From Pseudomonas laurylsulfatiphila (GTDB taxonomy: Bacteria; Pseudomonadota; Gammaproteobacteria; Pseudomonadales; Pseudomonadaceae): 64,000 nt of DNA. Numbering within the stretch: the stretch's first letter is position 1; every line of letters begins with the position of its first letter. This document shows positions 26,840 to 35,512 of this stretch, piece after piece. Both the position numbers and the translations under genes were made by a program. Below the pieces are notes generated by a model that searched no databases, had not been told where the DNA came from, and worked only from the letters and a program-made list of their open reading frames with translations. The stretch lies in NCBI RefSeq assembly GCF_002934665.1, contig NZ_NIRS01000006.1:496001-560000 (forward strand), given 5' to 3'.

Positions 26840-26875
26840 ACGAAAAATTAAACCCGCGAATTATACGCGGGTTCT
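26840..26875 (-). terminator. Terminator after iscX; carries a -10-like box for ndk
   Basis: On the minus strand AACCCGCG - TATAATT - CGCGGGTT followed by TAATTTTT, about 30 bp after iscX. The loop holds a perfect TATAAT with TTAGGC 18 bp upstream, so the same sequence may serve as the ndk promoter. Confidence 0.65.
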
Positions 26876-26902
26876 CGGGTATTGCCTAACCTGCGGCGTG
26901 GC

Positions 26903-27103
26903 TCAGTCGCGTTCTTCGATCCAGTGGGCCTGAATGGCCTCCAGGATCTTTTCGCCACAATGCTCAGGCATATCGTCGAAATCGGGTAATTCCATTACCC
27001 ATTTGCGCAGATCGACGAAGTTGACCGACATAGGGTCCACGTCGGGCTTGCTTTCAGCCAGCTGGATCGCGATCTCCAGCACATCAGTCCACTTGAGTTT
27101 CAT
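26903..27103 (-). CDS. iscX: Iron-sulfur assembly protein IscX
   Basis: 66 residues from ATG 27103 (MKLKWTDVLEIAIQLAE), the normal length. A small acidic protein (PDFDDMPEHCGEKILEAIQ) that binds IscS and iron and modulates cluster synthesis. Last gene of the isc operon; a 33-codon upstream extension of the frame is not real. Confidence 0.95.
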   Translation of the reverse strand: MKLKWTDVLEIAIQLAESKPDVDPMSVNFVDLRKWVMELPDFDDMPEHCGEKILEAIQAHWIEERD

Positions 27104-27117
27104 GACAATTCCTTGAA

Positions 27118-27459
27118 TCAGTGCGGCGCTTCGGCGGCGTGGTTGAGCGAGTACTTCGGAATTTCGACCGTCAGGTCTTCGGTACCGACCTTGGCCTGGC
27201 ACCCCAGGCGGGACTCGCGCTCAAGGCCCCAAGCCTTATCAAGGTAGTCTTCTTCCAGCTCGTCAGCCTCTTCCAGCGAGTCGAAACCCTCGCGGATGAT
27301 GCAGTGACAGGTGGTGCAGGCACACACGCCGCCACAGGCGCTTTCCATCTCGATGTGGTGCTCATGGGCCAGCTCGAGGATGGAAACCCCCGTCTCAGCC
27401 TCAACAACCATGCCTTCGGGGCAAAACTTCTCGTGTGGCAGAAAAATGACCTGCGGCAT
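27118..27459 (-). CDS. fdx: Isc-type [2Fe-2S] ferredoxin
   Basis: 113 residues. Ligand cysteines are in ACGGVCACTTCHC (three) and LGCQAK (fourth). It supplies electrons for cluster assembly on IscU. It starts 2 bp after hscA ends. Confidence 0.96.
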   Translation of the reverse strand: MPQVIFLPHEKFCPEGMVVEAETGVSILELAHEHHIEMESACGGVCACTTCHCIIREGFDSLEEADELEEDYLDKAWGLERESRLGCQAKVGTEDLTVEIPKYSLNHAAEAPH

Positions 27460-27461
27460 CG

Positions 27462-29324
27462 TTATTCCTCAATCTCATTCAGGTTGCGCCCCGCCAGCGC
27501 GGCTTTCACCGTCGAGTCCAGGCGGCGGGCAGCAAAGGCGTCGGTCACTTGCGACAGACGCTTGGTCTGCTGCTCGATGGCGTAACCATCGGTACCTTTC
27601 ATCAGTTCGGTCAATTCCTGCACCTGCAGGTCGATGACCAGGCGCTCTTCGGCGTCGAGCAAACGCTCGCCATCGGCCTCCAGAGCGGCCTGCACAGCCT
27701 CGATCAGGCGCTGGGCGTCGACCTGCTGCTCGCGCAGTACACGGGCAACCTTGTCGTCATTGGCGTGCTGGAACGAGTCCTTGAGCATTTTGGCGATTTC
27801 GCCGTCGGTCAGGCCGTAGGACGGCTTGACCTGAATGCTGGCTTCGACGCCCGAACCCAGTTCGCGAGCGGAAACACTGAGCAGACCGTCGGCATCGACC
27901 TGGAAGGTCACGCGAATCTTCGCCGCACCCGCCACCATTGCCGGAATGCCACGCAACTCGAAGCGCGCCAGGGAGCGGCAGTCGCTGATCAGCTCGCGCT
28001 CGCCCTGCAACACATGGATCGCCATGGCCGACTGGCCATCTTTATACGTGGTGAAGTCCTGGGCACGAGCGACGGGGATGGTGGTGTTGCGCGGAATCAC
28101 CTTCTCCATCAGGCCGCCCATGGTTTCCAGGCCCAGGGACAGCGGAATCACGTCGAGCAGCAGCAGCTCGCCACCATCGCGCTTGTTACCGGCCAGGGTA
28201 TCGGCCTGGATCGCAGCACCGATGGCGACCACTTGATCCGGGTCGATTTCCGTCAGGGGCTGACGACCGAACGCTTCGGCGACGGCTTCGCGAACGCGGG
28301 GTACGCGAGTCGAACCACCGACCATGACCACGGCGTGCACGTCTTCCAGCTCGATACCGGAATCCCGTACCGCACGACGGCAGGCTTTGAGGCTGCGCGC
28401 GACCATCGGCTCGATCAGCGCATTGAAGGCTTCACGGGTCAGCTCGGCTTTCCAGTCGCCATAGGCAACTTCAACGGCCGCCGCATTGGTCAGCGCTTCT
28501 TTGGCGGCACAGGCGGTTTGCAGCAGGTTGCGCTGCGTACCTGGATCGAGGTCGGCGGACAGACCGGCGCTCTCGATGATCCAGCCAGCGATCGCGTGGT
28601 CGAAGTCATCGCCGCCCAGAGCGCTGTCGCCGCCAGTGGCCAGGACTTCGAAGACACCGCCGGTCAGGCGCAGAATCGAAATATCGAAGGTACCGCCGCC
28701 CAGGTCGTAAATGGCGACCAGGCCTTCGGCATGCTGATCCAGACCATAGGCCACAGCGGCTGCGGTCGGCTCATTGAGCAAGCGCAGCACATTCAGACCG
28801 GCCAGCTTGGCCGCATCCTTGGTGGCTTGACGTTGAGCGTCGTCGAAATAGGCCGGAACGGTGATCACCGCACCCACCAGCTCACCGCCCAGGGTCGCTT
28901 CGGCGCGCTGGCGCAGGACCTTGAGGATATCGGCGGACACTTCGACCGGGCTTTTCGGGCCCTGGATGGTGTCGATGAACGGCATGTGCGACTCACCGCC
29001 GACAAAGCGGTAGGGCAGTTGCTCGCCCAACTGCTTGACGTCGGACAGACCACGCCCCATCAAGCGCTTGACCGACAGCACGGTGTTCAGGGGATCGGTG
29101 GCGGCAGCCAGCTTGGCGGATTCGCCAACCTCGACGCGATCGGCGTGATAGCGCACGGCAGACGGCAGGATGACCCGCCCTTGCGCGTCAGCCAGAGGCT
29201 CGGAAAGTCCACTGCGCAATGCAGCGACCAGCGAATTGGTAGTGCCCAAGTCGATCCCCACAGCCAGACGACGCTGGTGCGGTTGAGGACTTTGGCCGGG
29301 TTCGGCGATCTGCAGTAGGGCCAT
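27462..29324 (-). CDS. hscA: Hsp70-type chaperone HscA
   Basis: 620 residues. ATPase domain begins VGIDLGTTNSLVA (about 22-34), with IYDLGGGTFD and the substrate-binding domain from about 390. It releases clusters from IscU with HscB, recognising LPPVK of IscU, which is present in the iscU product here. Confidence 0.97.
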   Translation of the reverse strand: MALLQIAEPGQSPQPHQRRLAVGIDLGTTNSLVAALRSGLSEPLADAQGRVILPSAVRYHADRVEVGESAKLAAATDPLNTVLSVKRLMGRGLSDVKQLGEQLPYRFVGGESHMPFIDTIQGPKSPVEVSADILKVLRQRAEATLGGELVGAVITVPAYFDDAQRQATKDAAKLAGLNVLRLLNEPTAAAVAYGLDQHAEGLVAIYDLGGGTFDISILRLTGGVFEVLATGGDSALGGDDFDHAIAGWIIESAGLSADLDPGTQRNLLQTACAAKEALTNAAAVEVAYGDWKAELTREAFNALIEPMVARSLKACRRAVRDSGIELEDVHAVVMVGGSTRVPRVREAVAEAFGRQPLTEIDPDQVVAIGAAIQADTLAGNKRDGGELLLLDVIPLSLGLETMGGLMEKVIPRNTTIPVARAQDFTTYKDGQSAMAIHVLQGERELISDCRSLARFELRGIPAMVAGAAKIRVTFQVDADGLLSVSARELGSGVEASIQVKPSYGLTDGEIAKMLKDSFQHANDDKVARVLREQQVDAQRLIEAVQAALEADGERLLDAEERLVIDLQVQELTELMKGTDGYAIEQQTKRLSQVTDAFAARRLDSTVKAALAGRNLNEIEE

Positions 29325-29375
29325 CGTTATCAGGACTTATCTGTATATCAGGCGTGCGACCGGAGCGGCACTGGG

Positions 29376-29897
29376 TTAATCGTCGAGGCGCTCTTCTAAC
29401 TGGCGCACTTCGTAGGTGAGCTTGTCGAGGAACTGCATGCGCCGCATCAGGCGTTCGGCCCGTTCACGTTGCGCGGCATCGTTCCAGCAAGCTGCGAAGC
29501 TTTGGTTCAGTTCATCCTGGGCAGCCTTCAGGCGACGCTTGAAGACGGCAACGCCATTGAGATCGGCGCTGTCCTGCAGGTCTTCGAGCTCTTCACGCAA
29601 CTCCATCTGCTGCAGAAGGAACTCCGGATCATGCACCGTGACCTCCAGCGGCAGCTCGCCACCATTCAAGGCGAGCAGGTAACGCGCGCGCTTGGGTGGA
29701 CTCTTGAGCGTCTGATAGGCCTCGTTGAGGCTCGCGGATTGCTCCAGCGCCAGCCGCTGCTCGCGCTCGGAAGCGTCTGCAAAGCGGTCCGGATGAACGC
29801 CGCGCGCCAACTCACGGTAGCGCGTAGCCAGCTGATCGAGGTCCAGATCGAAACTCGGTTGCAGCTCGAATAAAGCGAAATGACAAGGAGTACCCAC
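29376..29897 (-). CDS. hscB: Co-chaperone HscB
   Basis: 173 residues from a GTG start at 29897 (GTPCHFALFELQPSFDLD). J-domain with HPDRF near residue 32; the C-terminal helical bundle binds IscU. The start is set by family length and the AGGCTTGTC upstream; an in-frame start 13 codons earlier would overlap iscA. 8 bp separate it from iscA. Confidence 0.93.
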   Translation of the reverse strand: MGTPCHFALFELQPSFDLDLDQLATRYRELARGVHPDRFADASEREQRLALEQSASLNEAYQTLKSPPKRARYLLALNGGELPLEVTVHDPEFLLQQMELREELEDLQDSADLNGVAVFKRRLKAAQDELNQSFAACWNDAAQRERAERLMRRMQFLDKLTYEVRQLEERLDD

Positions 29898-29905
29898 GAC
29901 AAGCC

Positions 29906-30229
29906 TCAGATGTTGAAGCTTTCGCCGCAGCCACATTCACCGCGCACGTTGGGGTTGTTGAACTTGAAGCCTTCGTTCAACCCTTCCTTGACGAAATCGA
30001 GTTCGGTGCCGTCCAGGTAGGCCAGGCTTTTCGGGTCGATAATCACTTTTTCGCCGTGACTTTCGAACACCTGGTCCTCAGCAACCACCTCGTCGACAAA
30101 CTCCAGCACGTAGGCAAGGCCGGAACAGCCCGTGGTGCGAACACCCAGACGAATCCCCTCACCCTTGCCGCGCCCGTCGAGGGAGCGTCGCACGTGCTTG
30201 GCCGCCGCTTCTGTCATGCTGATAGCCAT
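29906..30229 (-). CDS. iscA: Iron-sulfur cluster carrier IscA
   Basis: 107 residues from ATG 30229 (MAISMTEAAAKHVRRSL). The three conserved cysteines are in TTGCSGLAY and ECGCGESF. A-type carrier that passes clusters to apoproteins. Confidence 0.96.
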   Translation of the reverse strand: MAISMTEAAAKHVRRSLDGRGKGEGIRLGVRTTGCSGLAYVLEFVDEVVAEDQVFESHGEKVIIDPKSLAYLDGTELDFVKEGLNEGFKFNNPNVRGECGCGESFNI

Positions 30230-30257
30230 CGTTGACTCCTTACTCGTCGCCAAATGC

Positions 30258-30644
30258 TTAGATCAAGCCTTTCTTCTGCTTGTAGTCGCGAACAGCCGCC
30301 TTGATGGCGTCTTCAGCGAGTACCGAGCAGTGGATTTTCACTGGCGGCAGGGCCAGTTCTTCAGCCAGCTGGGTGTTCTTGATGGTTTCCGCTTCGTCCA
30401 GGGTCTTGCCCTTCATCCACTCGGTGGCGAGGGAGCTGGACGCGATAGCCGAACCGCAGCCGTAAGTCTTGAACTTGGCATCTTCGATGATGCCGGCGTC
30501 GTTGACCTTGATCTGCAGGCGCATCACGTCGCCGCACGCCGGAGCGCCGACCATGCCGGTGCCGACATCAGGATCTTCCGCGTCCATCTTGCCGACGTTG
30601 CGCGGGTTTTCGTAGTGGTCGATGACCTTTTCGCTGTAAGCCAT
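30258..30644 (-). CDS. iscU: Iron-sulfur scaffold IscU
   Basis: 128 residues from ATG 30644 (MAYSEKVIDHYENPRNVG). Ligand cysteines lie in ACGDVM, YGCGSAIAS and IHCSVLAE; the HscA-binding LPPVK immediately precedes the last. Cluster is built on it by IscS. Confidence 0.97.
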   Translation of the reverse strand: MAYSEKVIDHYENPRNVGKMDAEDPDVGTGMVGAPACGDVMRLQIKVNDAGIIEDAKFKTYGCGSAIASSSLATEWMKGKTLDEAETIKNTQLAEELALPPVKIHCSVLAEDAIKAAVRDYKQKKGLI

Positions 30645-30727
30645 GATTCTCAATCCTCACTCATCAGAGAGTCGCTCTTTGAGCCCCGCAACCGAAGTTC
30701 GCGGGGCCGGTTCGCGGCGACTTGAAA

Positions 30728-31942
30728 TCAGTGTGCCGCCCACTCGATTTTCGAAATGTCGACACCGTCTTTGTACATATCCCACAGCGGCGACAGAGCG
30801 CGCAGCTTGGTTACGGCCTCGCAGACTTTCTGCGCGGCGTAGTCGATTTCTTCTTCGGTGGTGAAACGGCCGAAGGTGAAGCGGATCGAGCTGTGAGCCA
30901 GTTCGTCGTTGCGGCCCAGGGCGCGCAGTACGTACGAAGGCTCAAGGGATGCCGAGGTGCAGGCCGAACCGGACGAAACCGCCAGATCCTTGAGCGCCAT
31001 GATCAGCGACTCGCCTTCAACGTAGTTGAAGCTCAGGTTCAGGTTGTGCGGAACGCGGGCGGTCAGGCTGCCGTTGACGTACAGCTCTTCCAGATGCTCG
31101 ACCTGCTTGTAGAAACGGTCGCTCAGGGCCTTGATGCGCACGTTCTCGGCAGCCATGTCTTCCTTGGCTACGCGGAAGGCTTCGCCCATGCCGACGATCT
31201 GGTGGGTCGCCAGGGTACCGGAACGCATGCCACGCTCGTGGCCGCCACCGTGCATCGTCGCTTCGATACGTACGCGCGGCTTGCGGCTTACGTACAGGGC
31301 GCCGATACCTTTAGGACCGTAGGTCTTGTGGGCGGAGAACGACATCATGTCGACTTTCAGCTTCTGCAGGTCGATCTCGACCTTGCCGGTGGACTGAGCG
31401 GCGTCGACGTGGAACAGGATGCCCTTGGAACGGAGCAGTTCGCCGATCGCTGCGATGTCGTTGATGGTGCCGATTTCGTTGTTCACGTGCATGACCGACA
31501 CCAGGATGGTGTCGTCGCGCAGTTCGGCTTCGATCATCTCAGGCGTTACCAGGCCATCGGTGCGAGGCTCGATGTAGGTCACTTCGAACCCTTCACGCTC
31601 CAGTTGGCGCATGGTGTCCAGGACAGCCTTGTGCTCGATCTTGGTGGTGATCAGGTGCTTGCCTTTGGTGGCGTAGAAATGTGCCGCACCCTTGATTGCC
31701 AGGTTGTCGGATTCGGTGGCACCGGAGGTCCAGACGATTTCGCGCGGGTCGGCGTTGACCAGATCGGCCACCTGACGACGGGCGTTTTCAACGGACTCTT
31801 CAGCTTTCCAGCCGAACACGTGGGAACGGGACGCCGGGTTACCGAAGTTTCCGTCGACCAGCAGGCATTCACTCATCTTTTGCGCGACACGCGGATCAAC
31901 CGGGGTGGTCGCAGAGTAATCAAGGTAAATCGGCAATTTCAT
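30728..31942 (-). CDS. iscS: Cysteine desulfurase IscS
   Basis: 404 residues. PLP enzyme that supplies sulfur: SAHKTYGPKGIG carries the PLP lysine, and the persulfide cysteine lies in SSGSACTSASLEPSY. It opens MKLPIYLDYSATTPVDPR. Second gene of the isc operon. Confidence 0.97.
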   Translation of the reverse strand: MKLPIYLDYSATTPVDPRVAQKMSECLLVDGNFGNPASRSHVFGWKAEESVENARRQVADLVNADPREIVWTSGATESDNLAIKGAAHFYATKGKHLITTKIEHKAVLDTMRQLEREGFEVTYIEPRTDGLVTPEMIEAELRDDTILVSVMHVNNEIGTINDIAAIGELLRSKGILFHVDAAQSTGKVEIDLQKLKVDMMSFSAHKTYGPKGIGALYVSRKPRVRIEATMHGGGHERGMRSGTLATHQIVGMGEAFRVAKEDMAAENVRIKALSDRFYKQVEHLEELYVNGSLTARVPHNLNLSFNYVEGESLIMALKDLAVSSGSACTSASLEPSYVLRALGRNDELAHSSIRFTFGRFTTEEEIDYAAQKVCEAVTKLRALSPLWDMYKDGVDISKIEWAAH

Positions 31943-31992
31943 GGACTATCTCCTAAATCAGGCTGGCTGGCGTGCCGCTAGCTCTTTGGCTG

Positions 31993-32484
31993 TCATTCGA
32001 CGGCGGACGCTTCAATCTTGTCCAGGCGTGGCACCTTGCTGTTGCAACGGCGCTGGTCCTGACGCTGGGCTACTTCTTGCACCTCACGGCGAGTCACAAG
32101 GTCAGCCAAGCTGATACCGCTCAGAAATTCGTGAATCTGCAGGCTCAGGTCGCACCACAAGTGGTGGGTCAGACAGGTGTCGCCTTGATGGCAATCACCC
32201 TGCCCCTGGCATTTGGTGGCATCGACCGATTCGTTCACCGCATCGATCACCTGGGCGACCTGGATGCCCTGCATGTCGCGGGACAATTGGTAGCCACCGC
32301 CCGGACCACGCACGCTGGACACCAGATTGCTGCGGCGCAATTTGGCAAAAAGCTGTTCGAGGTAGGACAGGGAGATGCCTTGGCGCTCGGAGATATCGGC
32401 CAGGGACACGGGCCCGTGCTGCGCGTGCAACGCCAGGTCAAGCATGGCGGTCACGGCGTATCGGCCTTTTGTAGTCAGTCGCAT
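31993..32484 (-). CDS. iscR: Iron-sulfur sensing regulator IscR
   Basis: 163 residues from ATG 32484 (MRLTTKGRYAVTAMLDLA). Rrf2-type winged helix with the cluster ligands in KCQGQGDCHQGDTCL (three cysteines). When it holds a [2Fe-2S] cluster it represses its own operon; the two sites at 32524-32573 fit this. Confidence 0.97.
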   Translation of the reverse strand: MRLTTKGRYAVTAMLDLALHAQHGPVSLADISERQGISLSYLEQLFAKLRRSNLVSSVRGPGGGYQLSRDMQGIQVAQVIDAVNESVDATKCQGQGDCHQGDTCLTHHLWCDLSLQIHEFLSGISLADLVTRREVQEVAQRQDQRRCNSKVPRLDKIEASAVE

Positions 32485-32515
32485 GGACAATTACCACGGA
32501 GTTCGGAATGAGGCG

Positions 32516-32573
32516 AGTATGCAATTCCCGAGTATTTAAGTCAACTATAAGACCTAGTACTTTAGTCGGGATT
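32516..32573 (-). promoter_or_regulatory. isc operon promoter with two tandem IscR type-1-like sites
   Basis: On the minus strand, -35 TTGACT (32544-32539) and -10 CATACT (32521-32516) are separated by 17 bp. A 25-bp site overlapping the -35 (32524-32548, ATAGTTGACTTAAATACTCG...) fits about 22 of 25 positions of the E. coli type-1 IscR consensus as remembered; a weaker second copy (32549-32573) follows directly. The iscR start lies 32 bp downstream of the -10. Confidence 0.8.
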
Positions 32574-32666
32574 ACCCGCAAAGAGCGGGCGCATCATAGC
32601 AGGGTCTGCGGCTTAATGGCACACCGCTTAGCGCAGCGCCATTACCCAAATACGACCCCCAATCCC

Positions 32667-32753
32667 TGTAGGAGCTGCCGAAGGCTGCGATCTTTTGACT
32701 TTGATTTTTAAAAAAACAAGATCAAAAGATCGCAGCCTTCGGCAGCTCCTACA
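32667..32753. repeat. REPIN (CTGCCGAAGGCTGCGATCTTTT type)
   Basis: TGTAGGAGCTGCCGAAGGCT at the left and its reverse complement at the right, with an AT-rich centre (TTTTTAAAAAAAC). It lies between the isc promoter and the end of cysE. Confidence 0.9.
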
Positions 32754-32761
32754 CAAAGGCG

Positions 32762-33538
32762 TCAGCTGGCCTGGGTCTGGTCTTTGTCTTTTACGCAGGC
32801 GAAGTCTTCTTCGCGCAGCTCAGGCAGATCTTTCGCACAGTAATTACTGCCCAGATCCTTCAACGCCCCGCACATTCCCTCCAGACGCCCATCGACCGCC
32901 TGCAGGTGGTCGAGCAACTGGTTGATGGCGCGTGCCACCGGGTCAGGCATGTCTTCAGTCACGCCATAGGCATCAAAACCAATCTTCTCGGCCATGGCCT
33001 TGCGCTTGGCATCCTGCTCTTCGTCGGATTTGACGATGATCCGCCCCGGAATCCCGACCACGGTCGCCCCCGGAGGCACTTCCTTGGTCACGACAGCATT
33101 GGAACCCACCTTGGCACCGGCACCGACAGTGAACGGACCAAGCACCTTGGCGCCCGCCCCGACCACGACGCCATCACCCAGGGTCGGATGACGCTTGCCC
33201 TTGTTCCAGCTGGTGCCGCCCAGGGTCACGCCCTGGTAAATAGTGACGTCGTCGCCGATCTCGGCGGTTTCACCGATGACGATGCCCATGCCATGGTCGA
33301 TGAAGAAACGTCGACCGACCTTGGCCCCCGGATGGATCTCGATCCCGGTCAGCCAGCGACCGAAGTTCGACACCAGCCGCGCCAGCCACTTCAGGTCCGC
33401 GCGCCACAGCATCGCCGACAAACGGTGAATCCAGATGGCGTGCATGCCGGGGTAGCAGGTCAGGACTTCAAAAGCGTTACGCGCCGCCGGGTCTCGATGG
33501 AATACGCTCTGGATATCTTCACGCAAACGCTCAAACAT
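32762..33538 (-). CDS. cysE: Serine O-acetyltransferase
   Basis: 258 residues (MFERLREDIQSVFHRD). It makes O-acetylserine, the carbon skeleton for cysteine. An N-terminal helical domain is followed by left-handed beta-helix hexapeptide repeats (GATVVGIPGRI, GAKVGSNAVVTKEVPPG) with HGMGIVIGETAEIGD. Two consecutive ATG codons are present; the second (33538) has the better spacing to GGAAGGATTA. The trmJ stop TAA overlaps the first ATG by one base, indicating coupling. Confidence 0.96.
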   Translation of the reverse strand: MFERLREDIQSVFHRDPAARNAFEVLTCYPGMHAIWIHRLSAMLWRADLKWLARLVSNFGRWLTGIEIHPGAKVGRRFFIDHGMGIVIGETAEIGDDVTIYQGVTLGGTSWNKGKRHPTLGDGVVVGAGAKVLGPFTVGAGAKVGSNAVVTKEVPPGATVVGIPGRIIVKSDEEQDAKRKAMAEKIGFDAYGVTEDMPDPVARAINQLLDHLQAVDGRLEGMCGALKDLGSNYCAKDLPELREEDFACVKDKDQTQAS

Positions 33539-33540
33539 CA

Positions 33541-34311
33541 TTAATCCTTCCGCTTTAGAAGCTCACCACGGGCCGCTTTCTGGGTTTCCGTGAGGATGCC
33601 ACGCAAAATATTCATTTCCGCCCGGCTGACCGAGCTGCGTCCGTACAACCGGCGCAGGCGCGCCATCAAGTGCCGTGGTTTTTCCGGATCGAGGAATTCG
33701 ATGGCCACCAGAGTTTGCTCCAGGTGCTCATAGAACCGCTCCAGCTCGTCCATGGTCGCCAGCTCAGCGCTTTTGACCGAAGCCACCTCTTCCTTCTCGA
33801 CCTTGCTTGGCTGGCCTTGGGCGGCCAGCCAGGACATGCGCACTTCATAGCTCAACACCTGCACCGCCGCCCCAAGGTTCAGCGAACTGAACTCAGGGTC
33901 GGATGGGATGTGCACGTGATAATGACATCGCTGCAGCTCTTCGTTGGTCAGGCCGGAATCTTCACGACCGAACACCAGGGCGATTTCCGCGCCCTGCCCG
34001 GCTTCCTCGACCACCTTCGTTCCGCATTCGCGGGGATCGAGCAGCGGCCAGGGAATGCGCCGGTCGCGGGCACTGGTACCCAGCACCAGATTGCAGCCGA
34101 CCAGGGCATCTTCCAAGGTGGCGACGACTTGCGCGTTTTCAAGGATGTCACCGGCACCGGAAGCACGGGCGTCGGCTTCGTGATGCGGGAACTGACGAGG
34201 CTCGACCAGCACCAGCCGCGACAAGCCCATGTTCTTCATGGCACGCGCAGCCCCGCCGATATTGCCCGGATGGCTGGTATTGACCAGGACGACACGAATG
34301 TTATGCAGCAA
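33541..34311 (-). CDS. trmJ: tRNA (cytidine/uridine-2'-O-)-methyltransferase TrmJ
   Basis: 256 residues from a TTG start at 34311 (reads LHNIRVVLVNTSHPGNIGG after it). SPOUT fold; NTSHPGNIGGAARAMKNMG is the N-terminal signature, and the knot region has VFGREDSGLTNEELQ and SLNLGAAVQVLSYE. It modifies position 32 of tRNAs. The frame extends 48 codons upstream, which matches no family member. Confidence 0.93.
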   Translation of the reverse strand: MLHNIRVVLVNTSHPGNIGGAARAMKNMGLSRLVLVEPRQFPHHEADARASGAGDILENAQVVATLEDALVGCNLVLGTSARDRRIPWPLLDPRECGTKVVEEAGQGAEIALVFGREDSGLTNEELQRCHYHVHIPSDPEFSSLNLGAAVQVLSYEVRMSWLAAQGQPSKVEKEEVASVKSAELATMDELERFYEHLEQTLVAIEFLDPEKPRHLMARLRRLYGRSSVSRAEMNILRGILTETQKAARGELLKRKD

Positions 34312-34457
34312 GGGAGGCGCTCTCGAACACGATAATCGGGAGCGGAATCTTACAGCTGAAGCTACCGTTAAGCCATGAAAGCGAACGTCGTCCTTCTCCT
34401 GTAGAAACTTTCTGATAGAATGCCCGGCTTTCTTTAACAACCTTAGGTGACACATCC

Positions 34458-35276
34458 ATGCAGCCCATGCTGAATATCGCGCTGCGCGCCGCCCGCAGCG
34501 CCAGTGAATTGATCTTCCGCTCCATCGAGCGCCTGGATACCATCAAGGTCGACGAAAAAGACGCCAAGGATTACGTATCCGAGGTGGATCGCGCCGCTGA
34601 ACAGAAAATCATCGACGCCCTGCGCAAGGCGTACCCGAATCACTCGATCCTGGGTGAAGAGACCGGCATGCACGCCGGCACCGGCATCGAAGGCGAAGAG
34701 TACCTGTGGATCATCGATCCGCTGGACGGCACCACCAACTTCCTGCGCGGCATTCCTCACTTCGCTGTCAGCATTGCCTGCAAATACCGCGGTCGCCTGG
34801 AGCACGCTGTTGTTCTGGACCCGGTTCGCCAGGAAGAATTCACCGCCAGCCGTGGTCGCGGCGCTCAACTGAACGGTCGTCGCCTGCGCGTCAGCGGTCG
34901 CACCAGCCTGGACGGCGCCCTGCTGGGTACCGGCTTCCCGTTCCGTGACGAGCAGATGGACAACCTCGACAACTACCTGGGCATGTTCCGCGCCCTGGTT
35001 GGCCAGACTGCCGGCATCCGCCGCGCAGGTTCCGCGAGCCTGGACCTGGCCTACGTGGCCGCCGGCCGTTTCGACGCGTTCTGGGAGTCGGGCCTGTCCG
35101 AGTGGGACATGGCCGCAGGCGCCCTGCTGATCCAGGAAGCCGGCGGTTTGGTGAGCGACTTCACCGGCGGTCACGACTTCCTCGAGAAAGGCCACGTCGT
35201 TGCCGGCAACACCAAATGCTTCAAGGCAGTTTTGACGGCGATCCAGCCGCACCTGCCGGCCTCGCTGAAGCGCTAA
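34458..35276 (+). CDS. suhB: Inositol-1-monophosphatase SuhB
   Basis: 272 residues. IMPase motifs: DYVSEVDRAAE, GEETG, IIDPLDGTTNFLRG (about 84-97) and WDMAAGALL near 222. SuhB also binds NusA and RNA polymerase in rRNA antitermination. Plus-strand gene divergent from trmJ-cysE; about 145 bp lie between the starts. Confidence 0.96.
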   Translation: MQPMLNIALRAARSASELIFRSIERLDTIKVDEKDAKDYVSEVDRAAEQKIIDALRKAYPNHSILGEETGMHAGTGIEGEEYLWIIDPLDGTTNFLRGIPHFAVSIACKYRGRLEHAVVLDPVRQEEFTASRGRGAQLNGRRLRVSGRTSLDGALLGTGFPFRDEQMDNLDNYLGMFRALVGQTAGIRRAGSASLDLAYVAAGRFDAFWESGLSEWDMAAGALLIQEAGGLVSDFTGGHDFLEKGHVVAGNTKCFKAVLTAIQPHLPASLKR

Positions 35277-35290
35277 GCTTCCCGCGACAG

Positions 35291-35318
35291 AAAAAGCACC
35301 CTTCGGGGTGCTTTTTTT
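35291..35318 (+). terminator. Terminator of suhB
   Basis: Stem AAGCACCC - TTC - GGGGTGCTT followed by a T-run, 15 bp after the suhB stop. Confidence 0.9.
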
Positions 35319-35344
35319 ATGCCTGGAATTCCACCGCAACCCTT

Positions 35345-35433
35345 TGTAGGAGCCGGCTTGCCGGCGATCCAATCTGACATTCACTATTGATGTCGACTGT
35401 TACACCGCGATCGCCGGCAAGCCGGCTCCTACA
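35345..35433. repeat. REPIN (GCCGGCTTGCCGGC type)
   Basis: TGTAGGAGCCGGCTTGCCGG and the reverse copy CCGGCAAGCCGGCTCCTACA with about 40 bp between. Confidence 0.9.
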
Positions 35434-35464
35434 GGGATTGGTGGGGACGCATAAATTGTGGGCA

Positions 35465-35496
35465 CAAAAAAGCACCCCGCAGGGTGCTTCTTTTTT
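35465..35496 (-). terminator. Terminator of the glycine-zipper gene
   Basis: AAAAAAGCACCC - CGCA - GGGTGCTTCTTTTTT; T-runs on both strands. It is 17 bp after the minus-strand gene and may also back up the suhB terminator. Confidence 0.85.
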
Positions 35497-35512
35497 GTCC
35501 GGCTTCAGCAGA

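Noticed and set aside
27549..29318. 589-codon ORF opposite hscA
   Set aside because: Antisense shadow of a certain chaperone gene.
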